From contig NZ_JAHBZY010000009.1 of the NCBI RefSeq assembly GCF_019635155.1, positions 56,622 to 120,621 of the forward strand: DNA of 64,000 bases. Reading direction: 5' to 3'. The notes under the pieces are model-generated. The model did no database searches, was not told the origin of the DNA, and saw nothing but the letters and a program-made list of their open reading frames with translations. Position 1 is the first letter of the stretch. Every line of letters starts with the position of its first letter. The position numbers were made by a program, and so were the translations under genes. This document shows, piece by piece, positions 8,757 to 17,363 of the stretch. This DNA comes from Nitrosomonas sp. Its GTDB lineage: Bacteria; Pseudomonadota; Gammaproteobacteria; Burkholderiales; Nitrosomonadaceae.

Positions 8757-9503
8757 TCACAAATAATGAAAAACGCTAATCAATGAAACCCCGCCAGCCG
8801 CATAGATGAGCGGGCTATCCCAAGTATGGGGAGAAAAAGCTTCGGCTAGCGTAATCAGGATCGGCATGACCAGTAGTGCCGCCAGTAGCTGAGTAGCACT
8901 GAAATATTGCTGAAACGCCAGTATTGCAATCACCGTTGTCACAAATACGCATGCGCTACCGAGATAGCTTCGAACATACTGTTGCTTGGTAAAAAGCGCA
9001 TAAGTGCTATATTTTTTCTTGCCAAATCGTATGCCGACGGGTTCCGCAAGCCCATCGCCGATGCCATTGGCAATGATGATGATCATCACGAGCGGCAGCA
9101 TTTCACGGCTTTCGAAATAAATCAGCAACGGGATCAATACCAGGTAACTGGCAATAAACTGGGTGTACAACCAAACCAAGGTGAATGGCCGATCTTCCGG
9201 TCGATCAAACGAGCTGAACATGACCGAAAGCACCCGGGAGTTATTTCGCATGGGTTTGATGAAGCATGTCAGAAAAACAAATGCGCCGATTAAATCGATG
9301 AGAAATGTTGCCGGACTGTACGGGTATTCAATGATTAGTGACAGTAACGAAGGCAGGAAGAAGAATGCGAAATGGTTAACTTTGCGCGTGTAGTTAACTT
9401 TAACATTGCGATGAATGACCAGTAATCCGCACGCATAATGAATCAAAAACAGTAACGCGTAGAAAATGGCGTGATGCACCCAGAATTCAAAGGGAATCGG
9501 CAT
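8757..9503 (-). CDS. Diacylglycerol/polyprenol kinase-like integral membrane protein
   Basis: This 248-residue protein has about seven hydrophobic segments. The stretch ANGIGDGLAEPVGIRFGKKK (about residues 144-163) matches the GDG-A-VG-RFG-KK motif of CTP-dependent polyprenol, dolichol and phytol kinases. Such enzymes phosphorylate lipid alcohols in the membrane. The substrate is not predictable here. The first segment contains HYACGLLVIHRNVKVNYTRK, and a conserved KVNHF pattern follows, also usual in the family. It stands alone, transcribed leftward towards the toxin-antitoxin modules. Confidence 0.7.
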   Translation of the reverse strand: MPIPFEFWVHHAIFYALLFLIHYACGLLVIHRNVKVNYTRKVNHFAFFFLPSLLSLIIEYPYSPATFLIDLIGAFVFLTCFIKPMRNNSRVLSVMFSSFDRPEDRPFTLVWLYTQFIASYLVLIPLLIYFESREMLPLVMIIIIANGIGDGLAEPVGIRFGKKKYSTYALFTKQQYVRSYLGSACVFVTTVIAILAFQQYFSATQLLAALLVMPILITLAEAFSPHTWDSPLIYAAGGVSLISVFHYL

Positions 9504-9652
9504 GTGCGAATGGACTATGGCTTCATCAGCTTAATCGAGATAACGGTTTTCAGTATCGCATTGTAGCTGAATATTGGAGCATGACCGGTTAGATAAACGT
9601 ATCGAGAGCACCAGGAGCAAATCGCTTGCGCAGGCAATGAATCAGCGTTTCC

Positions 9653-10270
9653 TCAGGTGCGGGGAATAATTCCCGCTTTCTTGCACGCCGGTCTCGATAA
9701 AATAGAATCCAAGTACCGCGCCACCTCGCGATAGGGTGAGAAATCGAATTCGCCGCCCAGCGCATAGGACAAAACACCCGTCATATTGATATCCGCGACG
9801 GTAAATTTGCCGGCCACCAAGAAATCTTTATCGGCGAGATGGTTGTTCAATACTTCAAGCGGTTTTTTCAGTTTCTTCTCAGCCACCTGGATGATGTCCG
9901 GATTTCTAACTTTCGCATCCAAAACCTTGCGGTGCAGAATCAGATCCACGCAGGCGGTTTCCATTTGCGTGACGGCGAAAAGACTCCATTTGTAGATCTG
10001 TGCTTCGTCTTCCAGTCGATCTGCCCACAGCTTCCCCGCGCCGTATTTTCTCGCCAGATAAAAATTAATCGCCATCGCTTCGGTCAGCACCAGATCGCCA
10101 TCGACCAGCGTGGGTACCTGCGCCAGCGGGTTCAGCTTTAAATACCCGGGTGCATCCTTCTCTTTCTCGAAGGGGTTGATCCGGACATGCTGGAAATCCA
10201 AGCCGAGCTCCGCCAGCGTGAACAAACCATATTTCGCGCGTGACCATTCAATGCCATATAAAGTAATCAT
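9653..10270 (-). CDS. Glutathione S-transferase family protein
   Basis: This 205-residue protein has the N-terminal thioredoxin-like domain (MITLYGIEWSRAKYGLFTL, cis-proline region AQVPTLVDGDLVLTEAMAI) and a C-terminal helical domain containing the capping-box phrase FTVADINMTGVL. It should bind glutathione and may conjugate or reduce electrophiles in the cytosol. The catalytic Ser/Cys is likely in the IEWSRAK loop near S10. It ends with CKKAGIIPR, as in many bacterial members. The upstream 264 bases to the next rightward gene form a divergent promoter region. Confidence 0.88.
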   Translation of the reverse strand: MITLYGIEWSRAKYGLFTLAELGLDFQHVRINPFEKEKDAPGYLKLNPLAQVPTLVDGDLVLTEAMAINFYLARKYGAGKLWADRLEDEAQIYKWSLFAVTQMETACVDLILHRKVLDAKVRNPDIIQVAEKKLKKPLEVLNNHLADKDFLVAGKFTVADINMTGVLSYALGGEFDFSPYREVARYLDSILSRPACKKAGIIPRT

Positions 10271-10534
10271 GATTTTGCTTGTAGCTTCCCTAACGCTTGT
10301 AATTGCATCGCGGATTCATTATTGCATGTGTTATGGTGGATGTTGATCCAAAAACTCGACGATCCTTCTTGCAACTTCACTGTGATGAGGTTTACGATTA
10401 TGATAAATATATAAAGAATAAGAAGATAAAATGGATGCTAAAAAATTAGCTAATACGCTTGGCGTAATATATCGCGTGCGTCATTTCGAATGTCTTATTG
10501 TAGGATGCGTTTGATTGGAAAAAGGGGGATATAC

Positions 10535-11905
10535 ATGTTGTGTGAAATAGAAGATTTTTATCAAACAACCGATGGGAATGATTGGTCCCCTGCAATCGAA
10601 AGAGCACAAGTCAATTTCCATGCCACGAATGATCCCAACGATCCACGCGGGTTCACGCTCCTTTTTCGTTCCAGAGAGTATCGTTTTACTAGTTCCATCC
10701 AACTCATTCGCGGGATGAAGTTGACTGGTTCTGGAGGACAAAGTTTTGCTGGTACGCGATTTCTGTTTCCTGCAGGAATAAGCGGAATCATTTGTCATAG
10801 ACCGGCGACTGCTCCAACGCCGGCTTATGGACGCGGGGATTGGTCGATCGTTGAGTGCTTACAGATCGTAGCAACAGGCAGGACGAATACTACTGCCGCA
10901 CACGGAGTGGTCATGTACGCAATGATGGCCTTGCGTGACGTCTACATTGAAGGATTCGGGGGAGACGGAATTCACATCCAGGCTGGTGACAGTGAGAGGC
11001 TGGGAACGAACGCGGATGCCTGGCAGATTTACAACTGCCGAGTCGAGTTATGTTCAGGTAATGGGTTGTTATTACAAGGTAGTGATGCAAACGCGGGCTG
11101 TGCAATCGGATTACATTGTTCTGACAATGGTGGTTGGGCGATTCGCGATGTCAGTAAGGTCGGAAATACTTTCATTGCCTGCTCATCGCATGAGAATGGA
11201 AGAGACGAGAGTGGTGATCCCCTCGTGCCCCGACTTGCATTCCAAGCCGTTGCACAGGATGAAGGCTCAACTATTCCACGCTCGTTATTCCTGAATTGCT
11301 ACTCGGAGGGGCGTTCTGAAATTGATGCTCCCAACATTGTATTGGGGGGATATATGGATATCAAGGGAAATGCCATCTGGTTACAACCAACAGATCTTGC
11401 GAGTTTTTCCAATGGTGTTCGAGGATTTAGTCCGATGGCATCTACCAAAATAAACCCTACAATGAAGAAGATGGTCAGTTGTAGTCTCGGTACAGCGGAG
11501 CAAATTCCCGCTGCACTTGATCTCCAAGCCTATGACGAGCAAGGGCAACCTATAGCTGCCCCATACCAACTGATCTACGAGCTTTGGCAAAAGGGCTGGT
11601 GGGAGTTAAGTTTTGCGAGATTGAATGGCAGCACACCGCTGCGCTTCAGCACTCAAGCGGCAGCGGAGGGCGACAGTCAGCTGTGGTTTGAACAAGGATT
11701 TTACATTGGGCTTATTGAGCGAGGCGAACGGGTACGTCTTCAGACGCGTAGCATCCCACCAACTGCAGGTTATTGGCAAAAAGGAGATAGAATCTTGAAT
11801 GTGGATCCAGTTCCAGGCGATCCTCAGAAAGGCTTTGCAGGCTGGATTTGTATCGAATCTGGAACCCCTGGGACATGGAAGGGATTCGGTTTGATCGAGT
11901 CGTGA
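10535..11905 (+). CDS. Right-handed beta-helix (pectate-lyase-like) surface protein
   Basis: This protein of 456 residues has an N-terminal pectate-lyase-superfamily repeat region: DGNDWSPAIERAQ near the start, a LIRGMKLTGSG turn, and ladders with asparagine and glycine turns around residues 110-260 (GFGGDGIHIQAGD, CSGNGLLLQGSDAN, CSDNGGWAIRDV). A separate C-terminal module contains GYWQKGDRILNVDPVPGD and ESGTPGTWKGFG, a cap found after beta-helices in phage tailspikes and some secreted bacterial proteins. I see no signal peptide. The start at 10535 is preceded by AGGGGGAT; an ATG at 10490 is possible but lacks one. It may be a polysaccharide-binding or -cleaving protein. No phage structural genes adjoin it. 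Confidence 0.75.
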   Translation: MLCEIEDFYQTTDGNDWSPAIERAQVNFHATNDPNDPRGFTLLFRSREYRFTSSIQLIRGMKLTGSGGQSFAGTRFLFPAGISGIICHRPATAPTPAYGRGDWSIVECLQIVATGRTNTTAAHGVVMYAMMALRDVYIEGFGGDGIHIQAGDSERLGTNADAWQIYNCRVELCSGNGLLLQGSDANAGCAIGLHCSDNGGWAIRDVSKVGNTFIACSSHENGRDESGDPLVPRLAFQAVAQDEGSTIPRSLFLNCYSEGRSEIDAPNIVLGGYMDIKGNAIWLQPTDLASFSNGVRGFSPMASTKINPTMKKMVSCSLGTAEQIPAALDLQAYDEQGQPIAAPYQLIYELWQKGWWELSFARLNGSTPLRFSTQAAAEGDSQLWFEQGFYIGLIERGERVRLQTRSIPPTAGYWQKGDRILNVDPVPGDPQKGFAGWICIESGTPGTWKGFGLIES

Positions 11906-11944
11906 TGAAAGAAACAGCACGATAGGTTGGAATGACACCAGGAA

Positions 11945-12062
11945 TCCGTGTAACTCGTATAAGGCAGAATTTGAAAGCATTCCGCCAAATGAGCATGATG
12001 ATATAGCTTGGCATTGGTTTTGATTTAACGAATCACCCATCGGGCATCCGTCCTACGAAGCT
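11945..12062. repeat. Dispersed repeat with GGGCATCCGT hairpin, copy 2
   Basis: This segment repeats the sequence at 6444-6531. The core 12021-12062 matches 6490-6531 with three differences, and it too can form a hairpin (12028-12051). It lies between the end of the beta-helix gene and the convergent end of the EEP-family gene, so it may serve as a bidirectional transcription stop, although no run of T follows. Confidence 0.65.
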
Positions 12063-12098
12063 GAAAAAAGCCACCAAAACGATCAATCCATCACATCC

Positions 12099-14297
12099 TT
12101 ACCGATTAGGATTCCGGCTCAGTTTGTAACTAATTTGATACTCCGCACCTTCCGCTTCGATGATGAGCGATGATTCCCTGCTGTTTTCGCCTTTTTTCAA
12201 TGCCGGAATCGTGGCGGTGAAGGGACCGTCGTCGTCATCGCCGCTGTCGAGTTCGAACACGGTGATGTTGAGCCGGTCGCTGAACGCGGTGTTTCTCGGG
12301 TAATAAGAATTGAGCATGCGCCGTTCGTCGTCGTCGAAGTCTTCGTCGGTGAAGTCGAGGAAGTTGGTCGCCATGTCGTCGGCGGTTAGGGTGAGGTGGA
12401 TTTCATCCGCGCCGAGGCCGCTTTGATCTTCGATGCTGTAGATTTCCAGGTGATTCAGGTAGGAAATGCTGTAGCGGTAACCGGCGAGAAATTCGAAATC
12501 CGTTATCTGGCTGCGTTCCAGCAGCATGTAAACATCCTGGATGTCGGCGGCGCGGTCATAGCCGATCAGCGTGAGCGCGTCTTCGTTCGTTACTTGCTCA
12601 AAAGGCGCTGGCGCGGCGATGCCTTCGAACAGGCTGAGGCGGATTTTCCGGTTGAAGTCGTTTTGGATGTAAAACTCCACCCGGTAAGGATTGCCGCTCA
12701 GCAATTGCTCGGCCAGCGGCGCGCGGAACCAGCATTCGTCGTTTTTGCCGTTTTTCTGACCCACGGGTAAGCGCGGGTCTTTGGGGTCGTCGTTCGGCAA
12801 TAGGCCGATAGCGAGGAAACGATTCTCGCCGGTGTGTTTGATGAAGGAAAAAGCGATGCTGCCGGTGAATTGCTCTTTTGTTTCAGTGGCTTTCAGGCGG
12901 ATGAACATCGGTTTATGCACATCGACCTGATCGCCCGTTTCAGCAAGCTGGAATTCGTGCCGCAGACCGTTTAGCCAGTCGAGGTCGAGTCCTATTTCTG
13001 TCCATTTGACTTGATTGTACGGGTCGATTTTGGTCGACATAGCGTTCTCAAAATAAAACGCGGCTTCCAGATTGGGCGAGTAAGTGAAGGTGTAGGTGCC
13101 CGGTTCGCGGATATAAATCCACTGGAACACGCCGGGGGAAGGGATTTTCAGGTCGTTGGCGATATTGACTTTGACCGGTGAATCCGGCGTCTGAAAATGC
13201 CTGAAGTCGCTTTGCAGTTTGGCTTGATTCGGTGTGTTGTACGGAAATTGCCAATGTACTTGCGCCAAAATGCCTTTGTGGTCGCTTTGGATTCGTTCGA
13301 ATGCCATATCCAGCGCGGAGAAATTCGACGGCAGAATGCGCATGTGTTGCGCCACCAGATGGCGCGGCGTTTCGCCCACGGCATCGGTGCGTTGCTTCGG
13401 AAAGCAGATGTAATCCAGCCGCTCTTTCAATCCCGCCGGCAAATGCTCGCCTTCTTTCAGGTTGGTGTTGGTCAACCCCGGATCGGCTTCCATGAAAGCG
13501 CCGGGCGGCGTCATGAACGTGCGCCAGCCGTCGATCAGTTGCTCGGTGAAAATCAGATGGTTTTGCCGGGCGGTAATGCCTAGCGAGGAAATATTGTACG
13601 GGCCGCCGTTATTGATAAACACGTTGGTCCATTCGCCATGGCCATCGGTGGAGTAGGGCGGCGTATCGCCGCGGATGTTCAAATCGCCGAGCACGATGAC
13701 CTTATCCCAATTGGTGTTGTTTTCCGGCGCGCCGAGGAGGTCGATCAAAGCGCTTTCGATGACTTTCAATTGCCGCAGGCGGATGATGTGGTGTTCGCCG
13801 ACTTCGTCGTAAAACGCCTGCAAGTGTGTCAAGGCGATGGTAACGGCTTCAAAATGCAGGCCGGTGCTGATTTGAACGATGGCCACGCCTTTTTCCGCCC
13901 AACTGTCACTGCCAGCGCTCATCGGGTAAGAAAAAAGACTATTGTAGGGATAATACCGGCTGAGATTACCGGAAAAGTTTTTTTCCGACGGCGGCAATGC
14001 GAAGAACTCGAATTTGCTGAATATTGCCAGCCCGCCATCGTCCAGGTCGCCGCTGCCGCCGTCGAACGACACGATGTAATGCGGATACAGATGCTTCAAT
14101 CCATCTTCCAGTATTTCTTTCGCATCTTCGTTATCCGCTTCGTTGAATACCACCACGTCGGGGTGCTCGTCAAACGCGAAATTACCGGGATCGAGTGCTT
14201 TGACTGCCGCTTTCGCGCGCCATTCGGCGTCGCTGTGCGGGCCTGCGGGCCAGGCCTGAGCCTGGATGTTCATGGTGAAGATTCTGAAATTTCGCAT
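12099..14297 (-). CDS. Endonuclease/exonuclease/phosphatase-family hydrolase, large
   Basis: This 732-residue protein has an N-terminal EEP (DNase I-like) domain, residues about 1-350. Visible catalytic residues are N10 (FTMNIQAQAWP), E53 (VVVFNEAD), H158 (ALTHLQAF), D205/N207 (VLGDLNIRGD), D295 (LDYICFP) and D339/H340 (QSDHKGILAQVHW). Family members cut phosphodiester bonds in nucleic acids, sphingomyelin or inositol phosphates; the layout recalls bacterial sphingomyelinase-like enzymes. The remaining half (350-732) looks like beta-sandwich modules, including a region around 380-440 with IYIREPGTYTFTYSPN that resembles pre-peptidase C domains. No signal peptide is apparent. Substrate cannot be told from sequence. 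Confidence 0.75.
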   Translation of the reverse strand: MRNFRIFTMNIQAQAWPAGPHSDAEWRAKAAVKALDPGNFAFDEHPDVVVFNEADNEDAKEILEDGLKHLYPHYIVSFDGGSGDLDDGGLAIFSKFEFFALPPSEKNFSGNLSRYYPYNSLFSYPMSAGSDSWAEKGVAIVQISTGLHFEAVTIALTHLQAFYDEVGEHHIIRLRQLKVIESALIDLLGAPENNTNWDKVIVLGDLNIRGDTPPYSTDGHGEWTNVFINNGGPYNISSLGITARQNHLIFTEQLIDGWRTFMTPPGAFMEADPGLTNTNLKEGEHLPAGLKERLDYICFPKQRTDAVGETPRHLVAQHMRILPSNFSALDMAFERIQSDHKGILAQVHWQFPYNTPNQAKLQSDFRHFQTPDSPVKVNIANDLKIPSPGVFQWIYIREPGTYTFTYSPNLEAAFYFENAMSTKIDPYNQVKWTEIGLDLDWLNGLRHEFQLAETGDQVDVHKPMFIRLKATETKEQFTGSIAFSFIKHTGENRFLAIGLLPNDDPKDPRLPVGQKNGKNDECWFRAPLAEQLLSGNPYRVEFYIQNDFNRKIRLSLFEGIAAPAPFEQVTNEDALTLIGYDRAADIQDVYMLLERSQITDFEFLAGYRYSISYLNHLEIYSIEDQSGLGADEIHLTLTADDMATNFLDFTDEDFDDDERRMLNSYYPRNTAFSDRLNITVFELDSGDDDDGPFTATIPALKKGENSRESSLIIEAEGAEYQISYKLSRNPNR

Positions 14298-14360
14298 GAT
14301 GGGATCGCTCTCAACGGTGGATGATTGACGATGCTGACCGGTCGGATATAAGAGTCGTGT

Positions 14361-15311
14361 TTACGGGGTGATTGCAGGGTGGTGCGATACGGCTTCGAGG
14401 AAGCTGCGCAAATGCGGTAACAGCAGCGATGGTTTTTCTTCTTGCACGGCGTGACCGACATCGCTCATGATGACGAGTTTTGAGTTCGGCAGATTTTCAT
14501 GCAAGCGTTTGCCGACGGCTAGCGGCACGATTTCGTCCTCCCGGCTCCAGACAATCAGGGCAGGGATGGTAAGACTCGCGTAATTGTCTGAGAATTGCTG
14601 CAAATCAGTCGGCAGCATTTGCCGCGCCGAAGTGAGTAGCGCGTATTTGGCATCGGGTTTGCCGAGATCGGCGGCATAGTGGTCGACAGCCTCTTGCGGA
14701 ATCAGATCGTCATTAAAATACACTTTTTGCAGAAGATCTTTTACTTGGAAGGTATTGGGTACTGCATAGGTGATTAATGGCCCCAATACCGGGGTTGCGA
14801 GTATTTTGACAAAACCGGGCAGTTCCTGCGGATAGGCAACGCTGTCGATGAGTACCAGGCTTTTTTGCAGGCCCGGATTGGAATTCGCTAAATAGATCGA
14901 TACCGCTAACGCCACGCCGCCGCCATAGGAATGGCCAACGACGTGAAGATTCTTCAAATCGTTTTCGAGAATGAAGTTTCTGACCAATCGGGCCTGTTCG
15001 TAAACGGAATAGGCGTCATCGCGTGGCTTGGGTGAATCGCCGAAGCCTTTCAAGTCGATGGTGATGACCCGGTTCTTTTGCGCCAGCGGCTCAACGATAT
15101 ACCGCCAGCTATAGCTGCTTGCGCCAAAGCCATGAATCAGCAACACCGGTTCGCCGGTGCCAGTGCTCCAGGACGCCAATTCCAGTTCGTTGGTTTTGTC
15201 CGGGACGCGGTATTGTGTCCAGTCGGGAATGTTTTTATCCATGACCGCGCAGCCGCTGAAGATGAATACTGTCAGCAGCAGCGCGAGCTTTAGCGGGAGA
15301 TTGTTTTTCAT
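14361..15311 (-). CDS. Alpha/beta-hydrolase, predicted lipoprotein
   Basis: This 316-residue protein starts with a lipoprotein signal (LLLTVFIFSGC, lipid-modified C21), placing it at a membrane facing the periplasm. The alpha/beta-hydrolase domain has the oxyanion region LLIHGFGASSYSWR (57-70), the nucleophile elbow GHSYGG with S128, the acid D259 (SREDEIVP) and the histidine H287 (DVGHAVQEEKP). An esterase, lipase or haloalkane dehalogenase-like role is possible. Its start overlaps by four bases the end of the membrane protein gene upstream, so the two are co-transcribed and translationally coupled. Confidence 0.88.
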   Translation of the reverse strand: MKNNLPLKLALLLTVFIFSGCAVMDKNIPDWTQYRVPDKTNELELASWSTGTGEPVLLIHGFGASSYSWRYIVEPLAQKNRVITIDLKGFGDSPKPRDDAYSVYEQARLVRNFILENDLKNLHVVGHSYGGGVALAVSIYLANSNPGLQKSLVLIDSVAYPQELPGFVKILATPVLGPLITYAVPNTFQVKDLLQKVYFNDDLIPQEAVDHYAADLGKPDAKYALLTSARQMLPTDLQQFSDNYASLTIPALIVWSREDEIVPLAVGKRLHENLPNSKLVIMSDVGHAVQEEKPSLLLPHLRSFLEAVSHHPAITP

Positions 15312-15700
15312 GTCAAAGCGCGGATCAGCATCGTCAGATCAAAGATGGCGCCGCCAAAAAAAGCGATTGCACCGAAAATTGGCAATACGGCAATGATATT
15401 GCAAGCTTTTTTCAGCCGGCTGGCTTCATCGTCATTTTCTATTTTCATATGGCGCGGGATGGATACGATCACATAGCTGATCAAGCAAAGAAAGATGATG
15501 TTTCCGATAGTGAGCGGTAGCAGGTTGGTCAGATAAATTTCCACGGGGCCGAGCGTTTGTTCCGAACAATGCCCGCATTTGTCGATCAACTCAAACATCA
15601 TGTCGCGCCTGGCGTTGATGATTTGAAAGAAGCTCAGTGTGGTATTGACCGCGCCCCATAAAGCCGCCAATAACACAATCGGAAGTCCTAATTTATCCAT
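15308..15700 (-). CDS. Membrane protein of unknown function
   Basis: This 130-residue protein has three likely membrane segments: residues about 5-27, 57-80 and 100-125. The loop between the first two carries a CGHC pair (DKCGHCSEQTL) that could bind a metal or form a disulfide. I do not recognise the family. Its last codons overlap the start of the alpha/beta-hydrolase gene by four bases, so the two products may act together at the membrane. Confidence 0.65.
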   Translation of the reverse strand: MDKLGLPIVLLAALWGAVNTTLSFFQIINARRDMMFELIDKCGHCSEQTLGPVEIYLTNLLPLTIGNIIFLCLISYVIVSIPRHMKIENDDEASRLKKACNIIAVLPIFGAIAFFGGAIFDLTMLIRALT

Positions 15701-15814
15701 AGCGAATGTTTATTCCAATCAACATGTTTCCAATCATGCCTGGTTGAAGGTTATCACGGGAAGAATTAAAACGAAATGCGTTGTTATCATGACGCATGAG
15801 AATGGAGTGTTTTC

Positions 15815-17089
15815 TTAATGCGCTTGACCGGTTTTTGCAGGATTCAGGCCCTTTGCAGCGATCAATATTCCAAGTACCGCCAGCCATGCAACGATCGGAA
15901 ATGCATGCAAATAACTGCCGGTGATGTCTTTGATGCTGCCGGATAACAGCGTCCCGATAATGGCGCCGGCACCGTAAGCGGTAAACACCAGACCATAATT
16001 TTGTGCGTAATACTGCTTGCCGAAAAAGATACCGGTCGCGGTGGGCGCTAACGCCAGCCAGCCGCCCAGGCACATCCACAACACGCAAAATGCAAACAGG
16101 TATAGCACGGCATTGCCTTGCCCGAAAAAGAACACGAGCAACGATGCGCTTAGAATCATCGCGAATGAAATGATCGCGGTATACCGTGGCCCCAGCTTAT
16201 CGGTTAAAACGCCGAACAGCGGCCGCCCGAGCCCGTTGAATACCGCGAACAGTGACACCGCGAATGCGGCGGTGGTCGTGTCCAACTGCGCCAGTTCGGT
16301 GCCGACCGGCGATGCGATGCCGATCGCCATTAATCCCGCTAAACAGCCGATTGTGTACGTTGCCCACAGTGCGTAAAAGTTCGTGGTTTTCAACATGGCT
16401 TGCCGGTCTAAATTGAACGCGGACGGTGCCGGTGCTGCGGCAAGGGTTTCGGGCTCCGCAGAATTCCATTCGCGCGGCGGGAAACGCAGCAACTGCGCTA
16501 GCAGCATGATAATGACCGTGAATATAATTCCAAGATACAGAAAGGTATGCATGATCCCGATGTCCGGTTGATGAATCATCGTTTTCATTAGCGGCGCGAT
16601 GAGTAATGCCGATACGCCAAAACCCATGACCGTCAACCCGATCGACAAACCGCTATGCCGCGGAAACCATTTGGCGACCACGGCGATCGGGCAACCATAC
16701 ACAATACCGACTCCCGCGCCGCCGATGATGCCATATAACAGTGTCAGCGTGACGATATTCACGGAAAAGCTCGCCGCAATCCATCCGGCTCCTGCCAGGA
16801 AGCCGCCGAGCGTGGCTGTCATTCTCGGTCCCCAACGTTCGATCAGATTACCCGCCAATGGCATCGCGATCGCAAATACCGCCAGAAAAACCATGAACGG
16901 ATAACCGCTTTGAACCGACGTAATGCCCCAAAAGCTTTCCAGCGGTTTTCTGAAAATACTGAAGGCATAAATCGATCCCAAACAAACATTGATCAATAGC
17001 CCGATCGCTACAAATACCCATCGGCCTTTTGCCGCGGCTATGCCGAATAATTTCAAATCGCACCGGGTTATTTCGGTTTCTTTATTCAT
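15815..17089 (-). CDS. OFA-family MFS transporter (oxalate/formate antiporter-like)
   Basis: This 424-residue protein has twelve hydrophobic segments and the features of the OFA branch of the major facilitator superfamily: NVCLGSIYAFSIFRKPLE in the first segment, a GNLIERWGPR loop 2-3 motif, GGAGVGIVYGCPIAVVAKWFP in segments 4-5, and the second-half loop GVLTDKLGPRYTA. Known members move oxalate/formate, lactate or other small monocarboxylates. The substrate here is not defined by sequence. It stands alone with a gap on both sides. Confidence 0.88.
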   Translation of the reverse strand: MNKETEITRCDLKLFGIAAAKGRWVFVAIGLLINVCLGSIYAFSIFRKPLESFWGITSVQSGYPFMVFLAVFAIAMPLAGNLIERWGPRMTATLGGFLAGAGWIAASFSVNIVTLTLLYGIIGGAGVGIVYGCPIAVVAKWFPRHSGLSIGLTVMGFGVSALLIAPLMKTMIHQPDIGIMHTFLYLGIIFTVIIMLLAQLLRFPPREWNSAEPETLAAAPAPSAFNLDRQAMLKTTNFYALWATYTIGCLAGLMAIGIASPVGTELAQLDTTTAAFAVSLFAVFNGLGRPLFGVLTDKLGPRYTAIISFAMILSASLLVFFFGQGNAVLYLFAFCVLWMCLGGWLALAPTATGIFFGKQYYAQNYGLVFTAYGAGAIIGTLLSGSIKDITGSYLHAFPIVAWLAVLGILIAAKGLNPAKTGQAH

Positions 17090-17331
17090 TTTTTGTTTTT
17101 CAGTTGATGGTATCGGTGGACGCTAAACCACTTTTGATAATCTTACCGGTTCTTTGGATTTGAGGGGAGTCAATCCGGAAGATAATCACGATTACTGCAA
17201 CGTGAACAATGCGATATTGCGGGTATGAGAGTTAACTGATTGCGCAATACTTACCGTCCGGCGTAATAAGTATTGTGTTTTACTTTTTCGTAACAAAAAA
17301 CTGTACGATCGAAAGGTTGGGAATAGCAGAC

Positions 17332-17350
17332 GAGCCGCATTGCGCGGCTC
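17332..17350. terminator. Possible terminator hairpin downstream of the methyltransferase gene
   Basis: GAGCCGC (17332-17338) pairs with GCGGCTC (17344-17350) around ATTGC. It lies 14 bases past the stop of the leftward methyltransferase gene. No clear T run follows on the minus strand, so it is either a weak terminator or an mRNA-stabilising hairpin. Confidence 0.4.
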
Positions 17351-17363
17351 TTGCGTAGTAGTG

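Noticed and set aside
13638-14324. Rightward 228-codon open frame inside the EEP hydrolase gene
   Set aside because: It is antisense to a gene with intact catalytic motifs and has no domain of its own.
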